Positions 32,162-40,355 of a stretch of 61,900 bases of DNA are shown here, in pieces. This stretch comes from DAIRUS01 sp036803205 (GTDB lineage Bacteria; Patescibacteriota; Minisyncoccia; Minisyncoccales; GBS-2): NCBI GenBank assembly GCA_036803205.1, contig DAIRUS010000003.1, positions 1 through 61,900 of the forward strand. The letters are read 5' to 3'. The notes beneath the pieces are model-generated. The model made no database searches. It saw nothing but the letters and a program-made list of their open reading frames with translations, and had not been told where the DNA came from. The translations under genes were made by a program, and so were the position numbers. Numbering within the stretch: the first letter of the stretch is position 1; the number at the start of each line of letters is the position of its first letter.

Positions 32162-33892
32162 TTACTTTTTCTCTACAAAAATACATGGATGCCTGGCGAT
32201 AATCACTGAAACTTCCTCTTTTTTAAGAAATTCTCTTAATGTTTCTTCAAGTTCTTTTTGATTAATCGTTTGGTCAATTACTTTTAGATTTTCCACCCCA
32301 CAAGCTTTGACAATCTCTTCAATTTTAATTGGTTTTACTCCATTTTCTTCAATTTTTTTCCCCGTCCCGGGATGGGGTTGACGGCCGGTCATAGCGGTTG
32401 TTTGATTGTTAAAAATGATAATCAAAGGATTTGATTTATTAAAGACGGTGTTTATCAAGGCGGGAATTCCGGCGTGGAAAAAAGAAGAATCACCAACAAA
32501 GGCAATTATCTTTTGGCCAGTGGCTTTGCTAATTCCGTGAGCTATGCCGGTAGAAGAACCCATACAATATAAATAATCTTGGAGGTTGACTACCGGATGG
32601 CCGGCCATCATATAACAACCAATTTCTCCGCCAAAAATCACATTTTTTAAATCAACCACTTTCTTAATAGCAGAAAAAATTGACCAGTAAGGACAAGGTG
32701 GACGGCCAGAAACAGTGACGGGGGTGCAAAAAATCGGTTGTCTTGGCGGAATTTTTGTTTTTTCAAATTTTTCCAGATGAGCTTTAAAATTAATTTTTGG
32801 TCTTTTCTCTGAAACTCTTGAAATAGCCAATAAAACATATTCTGGTTTTAGTTCACCAGCAATTGGCAAAATGGCCTTTCTTTTTTTCCAAACTCTTCCT
32901 CCCTCAAACGGCTGATTCTCTTTTCCCAAAACCTCTAATTTTGGATTTATTTCTTTAGCCAAAATTTTGGCTTCTCTTTCTAAATAAGGATCTAATTCTT
33001 CTACCACTAAAAGTTTTTTCAAGTTTTTAATAAAATTCTTAATTTTTCTTTCTGGCAAAGGATGAATAAAACCTAATTTTAAAACCGGCAATTTTAAATT
33101 TAATTCTTTTAAGGCCTCCTTGACATATAAATAAGTTATTCCCGAAGCCAAAATTCCAATTTTTGCTTTGTTTTGGTTTTCGATCAAATTTAATTTGCTC
33201 TTTTCAGCGATTTTTTTGATTTCTTCTATTTTTTGAAAAAGCTCTAATTTCTGTTCCAAAACCCGGGGCGGCATAGTAACAAATTTTTTAAAATCCTTGA
33301 TAAATTTTCCTTTTTTCTCTACTCTTTCAATTTTTCCTAATATAACCTCTGCTGATTGATGGGCGACCCTAGTTGTTGTTCTAACTATAAATGGTATTTC
33401 AAATTTTTCCGACAACTCAAAAGCCAATTTTATAAAATCTTTGCACTCTTGAGAATTAGATGGCTCTAACATGGGTAAATGGGCTTTGTTAGCATATAAT
33501 CTAGTGTTGTCTTCTGACTGAGCAGAACTCCAGCAAGAAGGATCGTCGGCAACATAAATTACCATTCCTCCTTTTGTGCCGGTATAAGCCAAAGGAAAAA
33601 GGAAATCAGAAGCAACATTTAAACCAAAACTTTTCATTGCCACTAAGGACCTTAAGCCAGAAAAAGCTGCTCCGGCTGCTGCTTCCATAGCTACTTTCTC
33701 GTTAGTGGAAAATTCAAAGTAAACACCAACTTTTTTGGCAATTTGGTAAAAAATATTTCCGATTTCCGAAGCCGGCGTTCCGGGATAAGTAGAAACAAAA
33801 TTAACGCCAGCTTCTAAAGCTCCTCGACAAATTGCTTCGTTGCCAAGAAGAATAATTTTTTCTCCCTCTTTTTCAAAAATAATTTTCTCCAT
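32162..33892 (-). CDS. iorA: Indolepyruvate:ferredoxin oxidoreductase, alpha subunit, without the ferredoxin domain
   Basis: This frame encodes 576 residues from ATG at 33892. The N-terminal pyrimidine-binding domain (LLGNEAICRGALEAGVNFVS, TYPGTPASEIG), a middle transketolase-C-like domain and the C-terminal thiamine-diphosphate domain (GCYMMAGHPVVNLQDYLYCM, IIAFVGDSSFFHAGIPALIN, FNNQTTAMTGRQPHP) identify IorA. Known IorA proteins end in an 8Fe ferredoxin module with CxxCxxCxxxCP motifs. This one stops at IIARHPCIFVEKK directly after the TPP domain. Electrons must then pass to a separate ferredoxin. An upstream promoter lies at 33907-33934. Confidence 0.92.
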   Translation of the reverse strand: MEKIIFEKEGEKIILLGNEAICRGALEAGVNFVSTYPGTPASEIGNIFYQIAKKVGVYFEFSTNEKVAMEAAAGAAFSGLRSLVAMKSFGLNVASDFLFPLAYTGTKGGMVIYVADDPSCWSSAQSEDNTRLYANKAHLPMLEPSNSQECKDFIKLAFELSEKFEIPFIVRTTTRVAHQSAEVILGKIERVEKKGKFIKDFKKFVTMPPRVLEQKLELFQKIEEIKKIAEKSKLNLIENQNKAKIGILASGITYLYVKEALKELNLKLPVLKLGFIHPLPERKIKNFIKNLKKLLVVEELDPYLEREAKILAKEINPKLEVLGKENQPFEGGRVWKKRKAILPIAGELKPEYVLLAISRVSEKRPKINFKAHLEKFEKTKIPPRQPIFCTPVTVSGRPPCPYWSIFSAIKKVVDLKNVIFGGEIGCYMMAGHPVVNLQDYLYCMGSSTGIAHGISKATGQKIIAFVGDSSFFHAGIPALINTVFNKSNPLIIIFNNQTTAMTGRQPHPGTGKKIEENGVKPIKIEEIVKACGVENLKVIDQTINQKELEETLREFLKKEEVSVIIARHPCIFVEKK

Positions 33893-33906
33893 ATGTAAAT
33901 GTTTTA

Positions 33907-33934
33907 ATTATAGCAAAGAATCAAAAAAAGGCAA
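33907..33934 (-). promoter_or_regulatory. Promoter of iorAB
   Basis: On the minus strand TTGCCT (33929-33934), a 16-base spacer and TATAAT (33907-33912) lie 14 bases before the iorA ATG, so the leader is at most about ten bases. An 8-base inverted repeat, TAAATGTT/AACATTTA, spans the promoter and may be an operator. Confidence 0.6.
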
Positions 33935-33943
33935 CATTTAAAT

Positions 33944-33983
33944 TTGACAAAAACTATTGAAAATTATATTATTAAAATAGCAC
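33944..33983 (+). promoter_or_regulatory. Strong promoter of the 159-residue gene, with TAGCAC start motif
   Basis: TTGACA (33944-33949), a 17-base spacer and TATTAT (33967-33972), then five bases and TAGCAC (33978-33983). It is divergent from the iorAB promoter, with only nine bases between the two -35 elements. Confidence 0.8.
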
Positions 33984-34007
33984 TTAAAAAAGGAGGTGAT
34001 ATAGTTC

Positions 34008-34487
34008 ATGGTTCAGGACGAAAAGGAAAAAGATAAAACCCTTTCCTCGAAATTAGAAATCTATCATACACAGGATTTAATCGCCTTAATTGCCAATGGT
34101 ACCATTGCCCCTTCTTCTCCTCTCCCCTTACATCTTGAAAATCCTGCCACCCGTGCAGTCATCAAATCAATCAGTTCCCCCTTCAAGGCAAAGGATGAAC
34201 CTTACCAATCACCGATTGCCAATGGGTTACGGCTAAAAGCCACTTTCCTGGATAAAAAAGGCAAGGAATTTGCGCCTCATTTGGCCCAATTGCCCGGGCC
34301 AAAAAAAATCTCAAGGTGGCTAGAAGAAAAATTCTTTGTCGTTCCTTGTCGGATCTGCGGACAAAACACCATCTTTATTCAACTTGTCGTTATTACGCCC
34401 AGCAGGGTAAAAGCAGGATTTTACAGTATTGAGTGTGGAATAATAAGGCTTGATAACTTAGAGGAGAAAGATTTTCTCCTCAAATAA
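34008..34487 (+). CDS. Protein of unknown function (159 residues)
   Basis: This frame starts with ATG at 34008, seven bases after a near-perfect ribosome binding site (aaaggaggtgat), and has its own promoter and terminator. The protein is soluble, begins with a charged stretch and has EIYHTQDLIALIANGTIAP as a likely helix. The C-terminal half contains two cysteines in VPCRICGQNTIF and one in YSIECGIIRLD, which could form part of a metal site or beta-sheet core. I do not recognise the family. Codon use and expression signals suggest a well-translated single gene, one of a set in this window. Confidence 0.7.
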   Translation: MVQDEKEKDKTLSSKLEIYHTQDLIALIANGTIAPSSPLPLHLENPATRAVIKSISSPFKAKDEPYQSPIANGLRLKATFLDKKGKEFAPHLAQLPGPKKISRWLEEKFFVVPCRICGQNTIFIQLVVITPSRVKAGFYSIECGIIRLDNLEEKDFLLK

Positions 34488-34537
34488 AAACCATGCTCAA
34501 AAGGAGGGAGAAATGCGAGGGCAAACAAGTTTCGCTA

Positions 34538-34577
34538 GGGTTTCTGGCGGCACGCTTTGCCAAAGGAAACCCTTTTT
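34538..34577 (+). terminator. Terminator after the 159-residue gene
   Basis: gggtttc (34538-34544) pairs with gaaaccc (34566-34572), with an inner tggc/gcca stem, followed by TTTTT. A ribosome binding site (aaggaggg) and ATG at 34513 lie just before it; the resulting 29-codon frame runs through the hairpin into the glmS end and is probably not a gene. Confidence 0.8.
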
Positions 34578-36414
34578 ATTCTACAGTCACGCTTTTAGCT
34601 AAATTGCGAGGTTTATCTGGATCATAACCTAATAAAAGAGCCATATAATAGGCAAAAAGTTGAAGGGGAACGACTGAAAGAATGGGGGTAAGCATTTCCA
34701 AGGTTTTGGGAACAGCAAAGAAATCATTGACTATTTTTTTTATTTTTTTATCTCCTTCATTAACGATTGCTAAAACTTTTCCTTGTCTGGTTTTAATTTC
34801 CTCAATGTTAGAAATCATTTTTTCATAAACTGAATCCAAGGGGCAGATTGCCACCGTGGGAAAGTCTTCGTCAATTAAAGCAATAGGTCCATGTTTCATT
34901 TCGCCAGCCGGATAACCTTCAGCATGCAAATAAGAAATTTCTTTTAACTTTAAAGCTCCCTCTAAAGAAATGGGGAAATTGTATTTTCGTCCCAAAAAAA
35001 GAAAATTTTTATATTTTGAATATTTTTGGGCTAAATTTTTAATTTCTTCTTTTCTCCTCAAAATTTTTTTTACCAAATTTGGTAATTTCAAAAGCTCCCC
35101 TAAAATCTTTTTCCCTCTTTTTAAAGACATTCCTCTTTTTCGGCCCAAAAAAACTGTTAATAAAGCCAAAATAGTCAATTGGGAGACAAAAGTTTTAGTA
35201 GCTGCTACCCCAATTTCCGGACCAGCATGATTGTAAATTCCCGCCTCTACTTCTCTGGCAATAGATGAACCGACAATATTTACAATTCCTAAAGTCAAAA
35301 TTCCTCTTTTCTTTGCTTCTTTGACGGCAAAAAGAGTATCGGCAGTTTCTCCAGATTGGGAAATAGCTAAAACTGCTTCATCTTTTGTTAAAATTGGTTT
35401 TTTGTATTTAAATTCAGAAGCATTTTCAACTTCTACTGGCAAATTGGCATACTCTTCAAGCATATATTCTCCCACTCTTCCTGCCAAAAGAGCTGTGCCC
35501 ATCCCAATGATTGTGAATTTTTCAATTTTTTTTAATTTTTCTTCAATCATTTCTAATCCTCCCAATTTTACTAATCCCTTTTTTAAAATTATCCTTCCCC
35601 TTAAGGCATTTTCAATTGTTTCTGGTTCTTCCATAATTTCCTTGAGCATAAAATGGGGAAAGTTTCTCTTTTCTACTTCTCTTGGCTTCCAGTCAAGATA
35701 ATGAGAAGTTTTGTTGATGATTTTTTGATCAAAGTCAAAAATTTCCAAATGGTCTTTGGTCATAACTCCCATTTCTCCATCTTCGAGGTAGATTACTTTT
35801 TTGGTCCGGGCTAAAATTGCCGGTGTGTCTGAAGCCAAAAATTTTCCCTCTTTTCCTAAGCCAATAATCAAAGAACTTCCTTTTTTAGCAAATACAATTT
35901 TTTGAGGATCTTTTTTTGAAATCACGGCAATAGCGTAAGCGCCAACTATTTCTTTTAAGGCAAGTGAAACTGCCTTTTCCAAATTCCCTTTAAAATATTT
36001 TTCGATTAAGTGAGACAAAACCTCAGTATCGGTCTCACTATTGAATCGATGGCCTTGTTTAATTAATTCTTCTTTGAGTTTTTGGTAATTTTCAATAATT
36101 CCATTGTGAACCAAAAAAATATTTTTTTGGCAATCGAAATGAGGATGGGCGTTAATATCGGAAGGAGTTCCATGAGTCGCCCAACGAGTGTGCATAATAA
36201 ATAAATTGGTATTTAAATTATAGCCGCTATTTAAAATTGCCTTTTCTAACTCCCTCACCTTTCCCACTCTTTTTACCAAACAAATCTCTTTTTTTTCTAA
36301 ATCGTACCAGGCACCACCAGCTGAATCATAGCCCCGATATTCTAAACGTTTTAAAAAATTAATTCCAAGTGTTATTTTCTTTGTTTTTCCAATATACCCA
36401 ATTATTCCGCACAT
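34576..36414 (-). CDS. glmS: Glutamine:fructose-6-phosphate aminotransferase (isomerizing)
   Basis: This frame encodes 612 residues from ATG at 36414, which gives the required N-terminal MCGIIGYIG with the catalytic Cys2 after Met removal; the frame upstream to 36516 is spurious. The glutaminase domain (about 1-240) shows RWATHGTPSDINAHPH and the two SIS domains (about 290-450 and 460-612) show ISQSGETADTLFAVKEA and the C-terminal RNLAKSVTVE. It makes glucosamine-6-phosphate, feeding the GlmU-like enzyme and MurA in this window. A TATAAT at 36422-36427 (minus) lies so close to the ATG that the leader is only a few bases at most. Confidence 0.96.
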   Translation of the reverse strand: MCGIIGYIGKTKKITLGINFLKRLEYRGYDSAGGAWYDLEKKEICLVKRVGKVRELEKAILNSGYNLNTNLFIMHTRWATHGTPSDINAHPHFDCQKNIFLVHNGIIENYQKLKEELIKQGHRFNSETDTEVLSHLIEKYFKGNLEKAVSLALKEIVGAYAIAVISKKDPQKIVFAKKGSSLIIGLGKEGKFLASDTPAILARTKKVIYLEDGEMGVMTKDHLEIFDFDQKIINKTSHYLDWKPREVEKRNFPHFMLKEIMEEPETIENALRGRIILKKGLVKLGGLEMIEEKLKKIEKFTIIGMGTALLAGRVGEYMLEEYANLPVEVENASEFKYKKPILTKDEAVLAISQSGETADTLFAVKEAKKRGILTLGIVNIVGSSIAREVEAGIYNHAGPEIGVAATKTFVSQLTILALLTVFLGRKRGMSLKRGKKILGELLKLPNLVKKILRRKEEIKNLAQKYSKYKNFLFLGRKYNFPISLEGALKLKEISYLHAEGYPAGEMKHGPIALIDEDFPTVAICPLDSVYEKMISNIEEIKTRQGKVLAIVNEGDKKIKKIVNDFFAVPKTLEMLTPILSVVPLQLFAYYMALLLGYDPDKPRNLAKSVTVE

Positions 36415-36441
36415 ATATTGAATTATAACAAAAAAAGGGGG

Positions 36442-36470
36442 TTGACAAAAAGTGAGTAATAGCCTAAAAT
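36442..36470 (+). promoter_or_regulatory. Promoter of the 98-residue gene
   Basis: TTGACA (36442-36447), a 17-base spacer and TAAAAT (36465-36470). The -35 region overlaps that of the divergent glmS promoter. The TAGCAC start motif of similar promoters is not present here (the bases at that place are tgcccc). Confidence 0.75.
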
Positions 36471-36540
36471 GAATATGCCCCGGAAAGGAGGGGGAAGATT
36501 TTATTAGAAGGGGCAAAAAAAAAGGAGGAGGGAAACATTT

Positions 36541-36837
36541 ATGGCTGTAATAAGGGATGGCAAACTGGTGTTAAGCGGGGAAGAATTAGATATAATCATC
36601 GGAAAAAAGGTGATTAAGTTGTTGCTAACCTCGCGGGGATTGAATGAATACGGGCTTTTGCTCCTTTACACGCCCCAAAAAACCTCCAACCCTATGGACA
36701 AGTCCTTAACGGACATAAGTCTTCCAGTTCCAGAGGAGGTTTTATCAAAATTTCCCGAAGGAAGTTCCTTCGGGAAAGTTTCCAAAGTCTTCCATCCCAC
36801 AACAAAAAAACCCATCGGCATTGTTCTTTGTCCATAA
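36541..36837 (+). CDS. Protein of unknown function (98 residues)
   Basis: This frame starts with ATG at 36541 after the ribosome binding site aaaggaggaggg. It has its own promoter and a perfect terminator. The sequence begins MAVIRDGKLVLSGEELDIII and has a hydrophobic core segment KLLLTSRGLNEYGLLLLYTP, then a proline-rich stretch and HPTTKKPIGIVLCP. No membrane span, metal motif or known domain is visible. It is a small, apparently well-expressed single gene. The 70-base leader is purine-rich and contains a second GGAGG (36486-36490). Confidence 0.65.
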   Translation: MAVIRDGKLVLSGEELDIIIGKKVIKLLLTSRGLNEYGLLLLYTPQKTSNPMDKSLTDISLPVPEEVLSKFPEGSSFGKVSKVFHPTTKKPIGIVLCP

Positions 36838-36847
36838 GTTCTTCTAA

Positions 36848-36874
36848 GGCAGGTTTCTAACCTGCCTTTTTTTT
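36848..36874 (+). terminator. Terminator after the 98-residue gene
   Basis: ggcaggtt-tct-aacctgcc, an 8-bp perfect stem, followed by eight T. Confidence 0.95.
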
Positions 36875-36960
36875 AAAAAACAACAGATTTTCTGATTTTC
36901 GCTCCTATTTATTTTGAAATTTTTTGCACCAATAGGTTAATAATTTTGTTAATGTCATTT

Positions 36961-36992
36961 TATTAAAAATAAAAAGGTTCCAAAAAAGAACC
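36961..36992 (-). terminator. Terminator downstream of leuS
   Basis: On the minus strand ggttc-ttttttg-gaacc is followed by TTTTTATTTTTAATA. It lies about 180 bases past the leuS stop. The intervening 37000-37173 holds no clear gene; a 38-codon minus frame ending at 37055 is open but has no start or ribosome binding site. Confidence 0.7.
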
Positions 36993-37173
36993 AAAAAACT
37001 AACTTTTTAAAAGCCGAAGTTCAAAGTTTTTGAAGTTTCTCTCAGTTTTTATTATTATCCCAAAAAGTCACCAATGTAAATAAGACTACAACCTTTAGGT
37101 CCAATTTTTTGTTTTAAATCTGGAATATTATCTATCCGCTTAGAGAAAAATCTATCCAGAAAAAAGGTTACGC

Positions 37174-39639
37174 CTAAACTACAAAATTTATCAATCTCCG
37201 GGGAATAAAAATTATTTTTTCAATCTTTTTTCCTTTTATCCATTTTTGAATTTTTTCACGAGATAAAGCAATTTCCTTTGCTTTTTCTTCAGAGATATCT
37301 TTTTCTACTTCAACTTTATCGCGGACCTTGCCATTAATTTGAATTACGAAGGTAAATCTCTCTTCTTTAATCAGTGGAGGCGCATATTTTGGCCATTTTT
37401 GTTTAAAGATTGAATTCTTGTTGCCGATTTTTTGCCAAAGCTCCTCGCTAATGTGAGGAGCAAAAGGAGAAAGCAAAATGAGAAATATTTTAATTGCCTC
37501 CTTGCCAAATTCTTTTTTCCTCTCTTGAACAAAATTCAAAAACTCCATAAAACCGGCAATGGCGGTGTTAAATTTCATTGCCTCTAAATCCTCACTAACC
37601 TTCTTTATCAGTTGATGAATTTTTTTTAAAACTTCTTTTGAGCTTTTTTGATTATTTTTACATTCTAAAATTAAGTTTTGAACTCGCTGCAAAAAACGAA
37701 ATACCCCCAAGATGCCAGCGGTTGACCAGGCAACCGTCTGGTCAAATGGACCCATAAACATTTCATAAACCCTCAAAGTATCGGCGCCATATTTTTTAAC
37801 TATACTATCGGGATTAATCACATTACCCAAAGACTTTGACATCTTTCTTCCATCTTCTCCTAAAACTATCCCATGAGATGTTCTTTTTTGATAAGGCTCG
37901 AGAGTGGGTACAATGTCAATGTCATATAAAAATTTATAAATAAAGCGAGAATATAACAAATGCAAAGTAGTATGTTCCATCCCGCCATTGTACCAATCTA
38001 CTGGTAACCAATATTTAAACAATTTTAAATTTTGAATTCTAAATTTTGAATTTCCAGCCATAATATAGGCGAGATAATACCAGTTAGAACCAGCCCAATT
38101 TGGCATGGTATCAGTTTCTCTCTTGGCTGGTCCTTGGCATTTCGGGCATTTGGTATTTACCCAATCTGAAATGAGGGCTAAAGGAGATTTACCGCTTCCG
38201 GTTGGTTGATATTTTTTAAGATAAGGAAGTTTCAATGGCAAATCTTTTTCTGGAATTGGCACTAAACCACATTTTGGGCAATGAATAATTGGAATTGGCT
38301 CTCCCCAGTAACGCTGTCTTGAAAAAACCCAATCTCTCAATTTATATTGAATCGATTTCCTCCCTACTCCTCTTTCTTCTAACCATTGGGTAATTTTTTC
38401 AATCGCTTCTTGAGAAGATAAACCACTAAAATTGCCCGAATTAATCAATCTGCCGTAATCAACAAAAATTTCTCTTTTTAAATCTTTTTCTTTTTTCTCT
38501 TTTCCCTCCGGAACAATCACTTCTTTAATCGGAAGATTATAGCGCTTGGCAAAATCAAAGTCCCTTTTATCATGGGCTGGTACCACCATCACTGCTCCTC
38601 CGCCATAAGTGCCTATTACATAATCAGCAATCCAAACGGGAATTTTTTCTTGATTAACTGGATTAATTGCCCAAATTCCTTCTAATCTTACTCCTATTCT
38701 CTTTTTTTCCAATTTTGTTCTTACAAATTCACTTTTTCTTTGTGCCTTTTTAATGTATTCTTTAATCTCTTTTATATTTTGGATTTTTAATTGTGATTTA
38801 TTTTTAAAAAGAGAAACAACAAAAGAATGCTCTGGCGCTAAAACAATCGCCGTAACGCCAAAAATGGTGTCTACCCGAGTGGTAAAAACTTTAATCACTG
38901 TTTGACTGGTTTCTTTTGAATTTTGCTCGTCGGCTAAAGGAAAATCTATTTCTGTTCCTTCGCTTTTGCCAATCCAGTTGATCTGTTGGGATTTAATTTT
39001 CTCGGGATATTCAACCTTTTCTAAATCTTTAATCAATCTGTCAGCATATTTGGTAATTTTCAACATCCATTGTTTTAATTTTTTTGGCCAAACTTTTGCC
39101 CCGCATCTTTCATGTCTTCCTTCAATCACTTCTTCATCGGCCAGTCCAATTTTACATTTGGGACAAAAATTAATTGGAATTTCGGCCTGATATGCCAGTC
39201 CTTTTTCAAAAAGTTTTAAAAAAATCCATTGGGTCCACTTGTAATATTTAGGGTCAGTAGTATTAATTTCTCTTGACCAATCAAAAGAAAGACCCAAGCT
39301 TTTCAACTGTCTTTTAAAATTAGCAATATTTCTTTTTGTGGCAATTTCCGGATGAATACCAGTCCTCACGGCATAATTTTCAGTTGGCAAACCAAAAGCA
39401 TCCCAGCCAATGGGAAACAAAACATTAAAACCCTCCATTCTTTTTTTTCTGGCAATAGCATCCATTGCTGAATAAGAACGGCAATGACCAACATGAAGTC
39501 CTTCAGCTGATGGATAAGGAAATTCAACCAAAAGATAAATTTTTTTCTTTTTAGAAAAATCCTTTGCCCTAAAAATTCCAATCTTTTCCCAATATCTTTG
39601 CCACTTTGGTTCTATTTTTTGAGGATTGTATTTTTCCAT
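37174..39639 (-). CDS. leuS: Leucyl-tRNA synthetase
   Basis: This frame encodes 821 residues from ATG at 39639. The class I HIGH motif is PYPSAEGLHVGHCRSYS, and KMSKS appears as DGRKMSKSLGNVINPD. The editing domain (about 215-405) includes VFTTRVDTIFGVTAIVL and VMVVPAHDKRDFDFA. Zinc-type cysteine pairs are seen at CPKCKIGL and CPKCGLVP. It charges tRNA-Leu, including the tRNA-Leu(CAA) in this window, and proofreads mischarged products. Its length is normal. It is expressed alone, with an apparent terminator at 36961. Confidence 0.97.
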   Translation of the reverse strand: MEKYNPQKIEPKWQRYWEKIGIFRAKDFSKKKKIYLLVEFPYPSAEGLHVGHCRSYSAMDAIARKKRMEGFNVLFPIGWDAFGLPTENYAVRTGIHPEIATKRNIANFKRQLKSLGLSFDWSREINTTDPKYYKWTQWIFLKLFEKGLAYQAEIPINFCPKCKIGLADEEVIEGRHERCGAKVWPKKLKQWMLKITKYADRLIKDLEKVEYPEKIKSQQINWIGKSEGTEIDFPLADEQNSKETSQTVIKVFTTRVDTIFGVTAIVLAPEHSFVVSLFKNKSQLKIQNIKEIKEYIKKAQRKSEFVRTKLEKKRIGVRLEGIWAINPVNQEKIPVWIADYVIGTYGGGAVMVVPAHDKRDFDFAKRYNLPIKEVIVPEGKEKKEKDLKREIFVDYGRLINSGNFSGLSSQEAIEKITQWLEERGVGRKSIQYKLRDWVFSRQRYWGEPIPIIHCPKCGLVPIPEKDLPLKLPYLKKYQPTGSGKSPLALISDWVNTKCPKCQGPAKRETDTMPNWAGSNWYYLAYIMAGNSKFRIQNLKLFKYWLPVDWYNGGMEHTTLHLLYSRFIYKFLYDIDIVPTLEPYQKRTSHGIVLGEDGRKMSKSLGNVINPDSIVKKYGADTLRVYEMFMGPFDQTVAWSTAGILGVFRFLQRVQNLILECKNNQKSSKEVLKKIHQLIKKVSEDLEAMKFNTAIAGFMEFLNFVQERKKEFGKEAIKIFLILLSPFAPHISEELWQKIGNKNSIFKQKWPKYAPPLIKEERFTFVIQINGKVRDKVEVEKDISEEKAKEIALSREKIQKWIKGKKIEKIIFIPRRLINFVV

Positions 39640-39697
39640 AAGATAATTTTATCTTACTTAAAAAATATTTTTTCTTCAAGAACATTGTCTATTTCTC

Positions 39698-39736
39698 TTG
39701 ACAATAAAGATTTAAATGATATAATTAATTTAGCAC
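39698..39736 (+). promoter_or_regulatory. Strong promoter of the 146-residue gene, with TAGCAC start motif
   Basis: TTGACA (39698-39703), a 16-base spacer and TATAAT (39720-39725), then five bases and TAGCAC (39731-39736), the same layout as the promoter at 30934. Confidence 0.88.
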
Positions 39737-39762
39737 CTAATTTAATTTAGGAAGGAGGGAAA

Positions 39763-40203
39763 ATGAATAAATGTATATTGTGTGGAAAGGGTAAAAGTAA
39801 AGAAGGTCATGTAGTGTGTAGTGAGTGTTATCAAAAATATCGGGAAGAAAGTGTCAGGGCCTTAATTGGTGGAAAAGCGATAACTTTAGTCAGTTGGGTA
39901 AAAGAAGAAGCCGAAAAAAGGCTTCAAGTTCTTCGAGAAGAAGTGGAAAAAAGTCAAGAAGAACTCCAAAAACTTAATACGAAGGTTCGAGAGGAAGCAT
40001 ACAGTTTCGTTACTCTTTCCCTTAAGGGTCAAAGAGTGCCTAAAGAGGTTTTCCAAGAGGCATTCAAAGAAAAAAAGAGGCAGTTGTGGGAAGAGGCTGG
40101 CGGAAATAGGCTATACTCTAAACACAAACAATTAGAGGAGAATGTCGTTAACCTCGAAAAATTCCTCACAATGGCCCAAAATTTGTCCAATAAAAACCCC
40201 TAA
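39763..40203 (+). CDS. Small zinc-finger/coiled-coil protein
   Basis: This frame encodes 146 residues from ATG at 39763, after the ribosome binding site ggaaggaggg. The N-terminus CILCGKGKSKEGHVVCSECYQKY has two CxxC pairs, a treble-clef or ribbon zinc site. From about 45 to 140 the protein is helical and highly charged (VKEEAEKRLQVLREEVEKSQ), probably coiled coil. The stop codon lies inside the terminator stem. No family is recognised. A nucleic-acid or ribosome-binding role is possible by analogy with other zinc-ribbon plus helix proteins, but this is only an inference. Confidence 0.72.
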   Translation: MNKCILCGKGKSKEGHVVCSECYQKYREESVRALIGGKAITLVSWVKEEAEKRLQVLREEVEKSQEELQKLNTKVREEAYSFVTLSLKGQRVPKEVFQEAFKEKKRQLWEEAGGNRLYSKHKQLEENVVNLEKFLTMAQNLSNKNP

Positions 40204-40225
40204 GTTGTCTTAGGGGTTTCTTTTT
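40194..40225 (+). terminator. Terminator after the 146-residue gene
   Basis: aaacccctaag-ttgt-cttaggggttt, an 11-bp perfect stem, followed by CTTTTT. The stop codon of the gene is within the left arm. Confidence 0.95.
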
Positions 40226-40314
40226 AAATCTTTTCTTTTTTCTAAAATCTTCTTAGAGAAAAGCTGATTTCCAAACTTCCAAACAAAACTCTTCAATCTC
40301 CATTATTAACACAA

Positions 40315-40349
40315 CTGTAATAAAAAAAGCCATGGCAATCTTATTACAG
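40315..40349. repeat. Palindromic element with GCCATGGC core
   Basis: ctgtaataa and ttattacag (9 bp, perfect) flank a centre with gccatggc. Total length is 35 bases. The architecture (8-9 bp arms, AT spacer, GCCATGGC, AT spacer) matches the elements in pth and around the gene at 57034, although the arm sequences differ. It lies just beyond the amidohydrolase stop. Confidence 0.6.
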
Positions 40350-40355
40350 GAGATT

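Noticed and set aside
36415..36516. N-terminal extension of GlmS
   Set aside because: GlmS needs an N-terminal cysteine after Met removal, which only the ATG at 36414 provides.
37055..37172. Minus-strand open frame of about 38 codons after leuS
   Set aside because: It has protein-like composition but no start codon outside leuS, no ribosome binding site and no recognisable similarity.
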